Below are positions 6,460 through 10,340 of a DNA stretch of 10,340 bases, one piece after another; positions within the stretch are counted from its first letter, which is position 1; each line of letters opens with the position of its first letter. The position numbers and the translations under genes were made by a program. Source of the DNA: Candidatus Zixiibacteriota bacterium (GTDB lineage Bacteria > Zixibacteria > MSB-5A5 > GN15 > FEB-12); the NCBI GenBank assembly GCA_003641415.1, contig QNAG01000090.1, forward strand, positions 1 through 10,340, read 5' to 3'. The notes beneath the pieces were generated by a model. It was given only the letters and a program-made list of their open reading frames with translations. It ran no database searches and was not told where the DNA came from.

Positions 6460-8667
6460 TTACGGACAGTTCGCAGGAGGAGAACCACCGCTAAAAAGAT
6501 AAGCCACAAGATATGTCAAATCGTCAATTGTAATTGTTTCGGAAGCATCCCCTTTGACATTACCCTCTGCTGGACATGATATAGGATCACCACCAATAAA
6601 AAGATACGCTACTAAACGGGTCAGGTCACCAACGTTGATCTGATCGTCAGCATCACCATCTACATTTCCGCGTGATCCCCGGCAACAGCAAGCATCACCA
6701 ATACCATCGCCATCAGTATCATACTGGTCTGGATTGGCAGTATCGGGGCAGTTGTCCACCAAGCACACATTCATCGGATAGCCGAGGTTGCCAAAGCCGT
6801 CACCATCAGTGTCGGTGCACTCATCACAAGCATCTCCTATCCCATCAGCGTCTGTATCTGTCTGGAGAGGGTTAGCAATGGTCGGGCAATTGTCATTCGG
6901 GCAAAGGTTACTGGGAAATCCGGGATCACCAGCCCCATCACTATCGGAGTCAGTACATGTATCACACTCATCGCCTGCACCGTCTTCGTCAAAATCTGCT
7001 TGATCCGGATTGTAATTATCCGGGCAGTTGTCATCCCAGTTCGGCAAACCATCGCTGTCGGGATCGTTAAGGAGAACCGTCACCTCAAAATTGCAGGTGT
7101 CAGCATTGTCGGCCAGATCGAATGCTATTATCTCAACTGGTGTTGTACCTATATCGAAAAAGCTACCAGACAAAGGGTTTGACATAATCTGGACTATAGA
7201 GCAGTTCTCGTCCGCAAGTAGCGGAAAACTTACGAAAGATCCATAGTATCCGGAATCGTTGAATATCTCAATGTTCTCAGGGCACTGAAGTAAAGGAGGT
7301 TCTATATCATTAACGATGATTTCAAACCAGCCAGTATCTGCATTTCCTGAAGCATCAACCGCAATTACTTCAATTGTTGATTCACCGACAGAGAAAGCGC
7401 TACCTGATAGTGGTTCCGTCATTACTGTGATACCTGAACAATTGTCAGTAGCATTTACATCAAATTCGACTTGAGCATAGCAATGGCCGCTGTCATTGCC
7501 AACAACTATGCTATCCGGTAGATTCAGAACAGGGGGTTCTGTATCGTTGACAGTCACATTGAAAGAACATGAGTCAACGTTGCCGGAAGAGTCGATAGCT
7601 ACACAAATTACCTCGGTTATCCCGATTTCAAAGAAACTCCCCGAAGGAGGGCTGGTTATTTTCGTAACACCGGCACAGTTGTCTCCGGCATCAATAACGA
7701 AAGAGACATGTGAGCCACATTGGTTCGGTTCGGTATTTAGCACGGTATCAGTCGGACACTCTACAACAGGGGCGGTAGTATCGTTGACAGTCACAGTGAA
7801 GTCACAAGTGTCAGTGTGTCCTGCTCTGTCAACTGCAATACATATCACCGGGTTGGAGCCAATATCAAAGGTAGAGCCCGAAGGGGGATTACAGGAAATA
7901 GTTGCACCAGGGAAATCATCCTCAACTGACGCTGTAAACTCCACAATAGCGCTACACTGGTCAGGAGTGTTTTCAGTAATTATGTCGCTTGGGCAAATCG
8001 CTACTGGAGGAATAGTATCGAGTTCAATTAACAGTATTCCTCCATTGTAGTAGTCTGTGGCACGAATTGTCCCCTCTCCTTCTAAGCACAAGTTTGGAGA
8101 ACCACAATAGGTAGGGAAAGAAGAATCAGCTGTGATAATTGTCTCTGTCCCGCCGTTCCAGTCATAGACATCATCAGAAAAGTATAGGGTGTATCCATCT
8201 CGCGACGATATCGTGTTGTCACCGCAATCATACCACACAAACCGTACTGGCAAAAACTGACCAATCAAGGCGGAATAATTCGCGACCTGGAAATGCAATT
8301 CTGCCAACACTCCGTTACTCTCAGCCCAACAAATCGGGTGGTAAGGACCATTGTTGATATCAGCCATCGCCACCAGACGGATGCAATAATCATCGGATGA
8401 CCGCCAGGTGAAATATTCCCAACCACAATCTGATATAAGCTGCCCTATAGTAGCCGATTGAAAAACGAGAGATGTGTCCAAACTGAAAAGCAGATCAAAA
8501 CCACCCAGTTCTATTGAGGATGGATTCTCGAGACTTATCTGAAAAGACACTGTCTGACCGGGAACACCGCAGGGAATCCGTTCTACTTTTACTCCAGTAT
8601 CAGCGTGGATAAAATCCGTCCCCATAAGAGAGAGAGTAATGATAAGATAAATCAGCAGTTTCTTCAT
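6460..8667 (-). CDS. Secreted cohesin-like / HYR / thrombospondin type-3 / dockerin-like protein
   Basis: This predicted secreted 735-residue protein has no recognisable enzyme domain. A signal peptide (1-22: KK, hydrophobic core, cleavage likely after HA) leads to a cohesin-like beta domain (about 25-180, with GQTVSFQISLENP and GGFDLLFSLD). Four HYR domains follow with a 79-residue period (222-299, 301-378, 380-457, 459-533), each with PxSGSxFxxG and ending in a NDTxxPP-type linker. Acidic TSP3-type calcium repeats (535-660, DNCP...DTDADGIGDAC) come next, then two dockerin-like repeats (667-729) of the form GDLTRLVAYLFIGG. Repeat one has intact Ca ligands (DGDADDQINVGD); repeat two has K and S in ligand positions. 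No LPXTG or recognisable type IX sorting domain is seen. I chose the ATG at 8667 because it begins the signal peptide; a TTG at 8793 would run through the promoter. A role in surface structure or adhesion is inference. Confidence 0.88.
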   Translation of the reverse strand: MKKLLIYLIITLSLMGTDFIHADTGVKVERIPCGVPGQTVSFQISLENPSSIELGGFDLLFSLDTSLVFQSATIGQLISDCGWEYFTWRSSDDYCIRLVAMADINNGPYHPICWAESNGVLAELHFQVANYSALIGQFLPVRFVWYDCGDNTISSRDGYTLYFSDDVYDWNGGTETIITADSSFPTYCGSPNLCLEGEGTIRATDYYNGGILLIELDTIPPVAICPSDIITENTPDQCSAIVEFTASVEDDFPGATISCNPPSGSTFDIGSNPVICIAVDRAGHTDTCDFTVTVNDTTAPVVECPTDTVLNTEPNQCGSHVSFVIDAGDNCAGVTKITSPPSGSFFEIGITEVICVAIDSSGNVDSCSFNVTVNDTEPPVLNLPDSIVVGNDSGHCYAQVEFDVNATDNCSGITVMTEPLSGSAFSVGESTIEVIAVDASGNADTGWFEIIVNDIEPPLLQCPENIEIFNDSGYYGSFVSFPLLADENCSIVQIMSNPLSGSFFDIGTTPVEIIAFDLADNADTCNFEVTVLLNDPDSDGLPNWDDNCPDNYNPDQADFDEDGAGDECDTCTDSDSDGAGDPGFPSNLCPNDNCPTIANPLQTDTDADGIGDACDECTDTDGDGFGNLGYPMNVCLVDNCPDTANPDQYDTDGDGIGDACCCRGSRGNVDGDADDQINVGDLTRLVAYLFIGGDPISCPAEGNVKGDASETITIDDLTYLVAYLFSGGSPPANCP
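6481..6669 (-). other. Dockerin-like double repeat at protein C-terminus
   Basis: Residues 667-729 contain two F-hand-like units, 'GNVDGDADDQINVGDLTRL' and 'GNVKGDASETITIDDLTYL', each followed by VAYLF and GG. Dockerins bind cohesins in a calcium-dependent way. Here a cohesin-like domain sits at the other end of the same protein. The first loop keeps D at positions 1, 3, 5 and 12; the second has K and S at 1 and 5 and is probably weak in calcium binding. Confidence 0.7.
6691..6966 (-). repeat. Two 138-bp thrombospondin type-3 coding repeats
   Basis: Residues 568-613 and 614-659 are two 46-residue copies starting CDxCTDxDxDG and ending DADGIGDA or DGDGIGDA. Each contains a GxPGFP- or GNLGYP-like turn and DNCPxxANPxQxDTD. 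A shorter related unit precedes them (about 544-567). Asp-rich DxDxDG loops are calcium ligands in this family. Coordinates are 6829-6966 and 6691-6828. Confidence 0.8.
7069..8004 (-). repeat. Four tandem HYR-domain coding repeats (237-bp period)
   Basis: Four units encode HYR (immunoglobulin-like) domains at 7771-8004, 7534-7767, 7297-7530 and 7069-7293, with starts spaced 237 bp apart. DNA identity is partial but local: the linker sequence GTATCGTTGACAGTCACA (plus strand) occurs at both the first/second and second/third junctions. This suggests relatively recent duplication of the first two units. Cysteine content falls along the array: five, five, two, three. Confidence 0.85.
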
Positions 8668-8764
8668 ATTCGGCATCCACAGAGGTTTGGTATCAGTATC
8701 GGAAATAGCCAAATTTTCTAAAACGTAAAAAAGCCAATATACCGATTTGCACTTTCTTATATAT

Positions 8765-8793
8765 AATTTAGCGGTTGCTAACTCCGATTTCAA
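8765..8793 (-). promoter_or_regulatory. Candidate promoter of the secreted repeat-protein gene
   Basis: On the minus strand TTGAAA (8793-8788), a 17-bp spacer and TAAATT (8770-8765) match sigma-70 boxes at five and four positions. The start of transcription would be near 8758, leaving a leader of about 90 nt before the ATG at 8667. It overlaps the TTG codon that would open a longer reading frame, which supports the downstream start. Confidence 0.45.
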
Positions 8794-8818
8794 ATAGTTT
8801 TGATGCTTATGACTTTTG

Positions 8819-8847
8819 GATGTGAAAAAACCTCACGATTTCACATC
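8819..8847 (-). terminator. Inverted repeat at the end of the DUF819 gene, possible weak terminator
   Basis: GATGTGAAA (8819-8827) and TTTCACATC (8839-8847) form a perfect 9-bp stem with an 11-base loop that straddles the stop codon of the DUF819 gene. The run of T lies inside the hairpin and not after it, so it is not a textbook intrinsic terminator. It may stabilise the mRNA end or stop transcription weakly. Confidence 0.3.
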
Positions 8848-10016
8848 ACCCATTCGCAAAGTTGCGCCGCAAGGATAGCTGCCGGGTTGCCGATTGCATA
8901 GCCAAGCAACGCCATCAGGATTGAAACCGGCACCAGCACCGGATTATGATAGGCCGCCACGATTGGCGCTGAAGCCGCCCCACCGATATTGGCTGCTGAA
9001 GCAATTGCAGCCGTGTGGACATCGACCCTGAATATCCGTGCTGCCGCTACCAAGAAACCGCCATGAATGAATATCCAGATATAGGCACCCAGCAGGAACC
9101 AGAACACCGATGAATCGAGATTTGACAAATCCGCCTTGGCTCCCATTCGAGCTACAAACAAATATACAAGCGCCATTGCCAGCGCATGGGAACTGGGAAT
9201 CTTGCTAGCGCGAGTGAATGACAACGCCACACCAAAGAAAGTTACTAATAAAATCTTGTAAGTATTAGTTGAGAAGACAGGAGGTAAGGGTTTGATATAA
9301 CCTGCGATCCACGTCGCCAATGCCGTGACAGCAAATCCGATAAAGATTAAATAAAGGAAGTGCCGCATAGCTACCGCACCCTTATCAGTCGTCAGCTCGG
9401 AGGCCGCTTTCTTAAGCGTCTCAACTCGCTCTTTGGGCATTTTCGTGAATTTGTTAAACCAACCAGCAAGATTCTTCGATCCCAACATAATCGGCAGCCA
9501 GATAAGGTAAACAGCATTATCTGCGATTACTGCATAACCGAAATCAAGTGAACTTTCATCGAGGTTGATAGCGTTACCAACCGCCAGCATATTTCCCGTC
9601 CCGCCAATCCAGCTTCCAGCCAACGCTCCAAACCCTTTCCATGCCTCCGGTCCCAGTCCGTGTTTCACTAACATTAACCCAATTGGGGCACCTATCACCA
9701 CTCCTAACGTTCCCAACAACATGACAAATATCCCTTTCCCCATCACGCGGATCGTAGCCATGATATCTACTTCCAACAGCATGATGGTCAGGAACATGGG
9801 CAATACGTTGGCGCCCATGAAATCATAGACCGGCGATTTATTTGGGATGATACCGTTGTTGGATAGCACAACAGGGAGGAGATAGATGAAAATCAGGGGT
9901 GGGAAGTAATTAAAAAACTTCCACTCGGTTTTCTTTTCCAAGAAGAAAAAGAACGATGTTACAGCCGCCAAGGCAGCTATGATTCCGGCGGGGGACGAGA
10001 TTAACGTATCGGGCAT
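8841..10016 (-). CDS. DUF819 family multi-pass membrane protein (YjcL-like)
   Basis: A 391-residue integral membrane protein, matching the usual length of DUF819 (B. subtilis YjcL is about 396). Roughly ten hydrophobic segments are present. Two glycine-rich signatures sit in the two halves: AGSWIGGTGNMLAVG at about 133-147 and ASAANIGGAASAPIVAAYHN at 339-358, followed by LGYAIGN. Such paired broken-helix motifs suggest the inverted-repeat fold of secondary transporters. The substrate is unknown; ion-coupled transport is inference. I chose ATG 10016, where the hydrophobic N-terminus begins. A GTG at 10142 would add 42 polar, arginine-rich residues with no family likeness. The ribosome-binding site before the ATG is weak (GAAAGTGA). 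It is transcribed alone, as far as visible. Confidence 0.85.
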   Translation of the reverse strand: MPDTLISSPAGIIAALAAVTSFFFFLEKKTEWKFFNYFPPLIFIYLLPVVLSNNGIIPNKSPVYDFMGANVLPMFLTIMLLEVDIMATIRVMGKGIFVMLLGTLGVVIGAPIGLMLVKHGLGPEAWKGFGALAGSWIGGTGNMLAVGNAINLDESSLDFGYAVIADNAVYLIWLPIMLGSKNLAGWFNKFTKMPKERVETLKKAASELTTDKGAVAMRHFLYLIFIGFAVTALATWIAGYIKPLPPVFSTNTYKILLVTFFGVALSFTRASKIPSSHALAMALVYLFVARMGAKADLSNLDSSVFWFLLGAYIWIFIHGGFLVAAARIFRVDVHTAAIASAANIGGAASAPIVAAYHNPVLVPVSILMALLGYAIGNPAAILAAQLCEWVM

Positions 10017-10284
10017 AAGTTCACTTTCATTCGTATAGTATTCGTGCCTTCTTCGCGTGGCGGCGAGCCTTGTGTCCGCTGTCCTTTGACTCCTCTCATA
10101 GGCATTGCCTGGTTGAATGACGAGTGCCGGGAAACAAGCCACATTCTACGCAAGAAACAACTAGCACAGAATGTATGCTGTCACTGCCGGCAAAACAAGA
10201 AACATTGTCAGATCACAAAAGTCCCTTGCGCCTTTCCCCATGCATCAGTAACTTGTGGCTGATAGTAAAACAGGCTATGCCTGT
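10017..10284. other. Intergenic region between the DUF819 gene and tRNA-Leu
   Basis: The divergent gap contains no convincing gene. It holds a 7-bp inverted repeat ACATTCT/AGAATGT (10141-10147 and 10168-10174), the direct repeat CAAGAAACA (10151-10159 and 10196-10204, 45 bp apart), the palindrome TGCCGGCA (10185-10192) and a hairpin next to the tRNA. Promoters for both flanking genes must lie here, but I see no strong sigma-70 pair for either. Confidence 0.5.
10266..10284 (-). terminator. Short T-tailed hairpin facing left, just upstream of tRNA-Leu
   Basis: On the minus strand ACAGGC-ATA-GCCTGT forms a 6-bp stem (10284-10270) directly followed by TTTT (10269-10266). It could stop leftward transcription before the DUF819 gene, or be incidental. 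The stem is short and the T run only four long. It abuts the first base of the tRNA. Confidence 0.3.
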
Positions 10285-10340
10285 GCCGGAGTGGTGGAAT
10301 TGGTAGACACCAGGGACTTAAAATCCCTTGGTCTGTAAAG
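10285..10340 (+). tRNA. tRNA-Leu(UAA), 5' part, cut by window edge
   Basis: The 56 visible bases give acceptor strand GCCGGAG, TG, a D arm GTGG-AATTGGTAGA-CACC type region, and the anticodon stem AGGGA-CTTAAAA-TCCCT. The anticodon is TAA at 10319-10321 (5'-UAA-3', reads UUA). The start of a long variable arm (TGGTCTGTAAAG) follows, as class II leucine tRNAs require. The T arm and 3' acceptor strand lie beyond the edge. It is the only plus-strand gene in the window. Confidence 0.93.

Noticed and set aside
6691..8004. Regular repeats suggesting a CRISPR or other non-coding array
   Set aside because: The 237-bp and 138-bp periods are in frame and encode HYR and TSP3 domains, so they are protein repeats.
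7496..8050. Open frame of 184 codons on the plus strand
   Set aside because: It is the antisense of the HYR repeats; its Ser/Thr/Val-rich periodicity only mirrors the repeat coding strand, and it has no ribosome-binding site.
8668..8793. Longer N-terminus (42 codons, TTG start) for the secreted protein
   Set aside because: It would precede a clear signal peptide and overlap the best promoter match.
10017..10142. Longer N-terminus (42 codons, GTG start) for the DUF819 protein
   Set aside because: Polar, arginine-rich residues unlike the family; the ATG at 10016 gives normal length.
10044..10262. Cys-rich 72-codon plus-strand frame between the DUF819 gene and the tRNA
   Set aside because: It needs a GTG start with no Shine-Dalgarno, and the cysteines do not form a clear metal-binding or toxin pattern.

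Overview
The window looks like a chromosomal segment of an uncultivated Gram-negative bacterium. The main clue is the large secreted protein at 6460-8667. It carries a cohesin-like N-terminal domain, four HYR repeats, thrombospondin type-3 calcium repeats and a C-terminal dockerin-like 'NVDGD...VGDLTRLVAYLF.GG' module. From memory, this architecture and these motif spellings are typical of Candidatus Zixibacteria and nearby FCB-group lineages. An MlaEF-type lipid transporter fits a cell with an outer membrane. The phylum call is inference; nothing here proves it.

Layout, right to left because nearly everything is on the minus strand: a tRNA-Leu(UAA) on the plus strand, cut by the right edge (10285-10340); a 268-bp gap with small inverted repeats; a DUF819 membrane protein (8841-10016); the secreted repeat protein with its own promoter (6460-8667); a TrmO-like tRNA methyltransferase with its own promoter (5870-6352). 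Then comes a tightly packed run of seven genes, probably one operon: smg (5313-5786), coaBC (4105-5306, broken by one frameshift), family 4 uracil-DNA glycosylase (3329-4093), dnaB (1866-3311), mlaE (1076-1855), mlaF (314-1072) and the first 104 codons of radA (1-314, running off the left edge). Gaps in this run are -1 to 17 bp, and radA starts in a TGATG overlap with mlaF.

The operon mixes coenzyme A synthesis (CoaBC), replication (DnaB), repair and recombination (UDG, RadA) and outer-membrane lipid transport (MlaE/MlaF). The MCE substrate-binding partner MlaD is not in the window. The cluster is housekeeping in character, with no phage, transposon, CRISPR or defence genes.

The most interesting signal is the coaBC break. 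The CoaC and CoaB halves lie in different frames joined at a run of ten A. That run contains the heptamer A-AAA-AAG in the zero frame, followed two codons later by a stop, as at the E. coli dnaX frameshift site. A one-base shift restores a normal 400-residue CoaBC. CoaB has no ATG, GTG or TTG start of its own ahead of its conserved N-terminal motif. Either coaBC is expressed through slippage or programmed frameshifting, or the homopolymer was miscounted in sequencing or assembly. The sequence alone cannot separate these.
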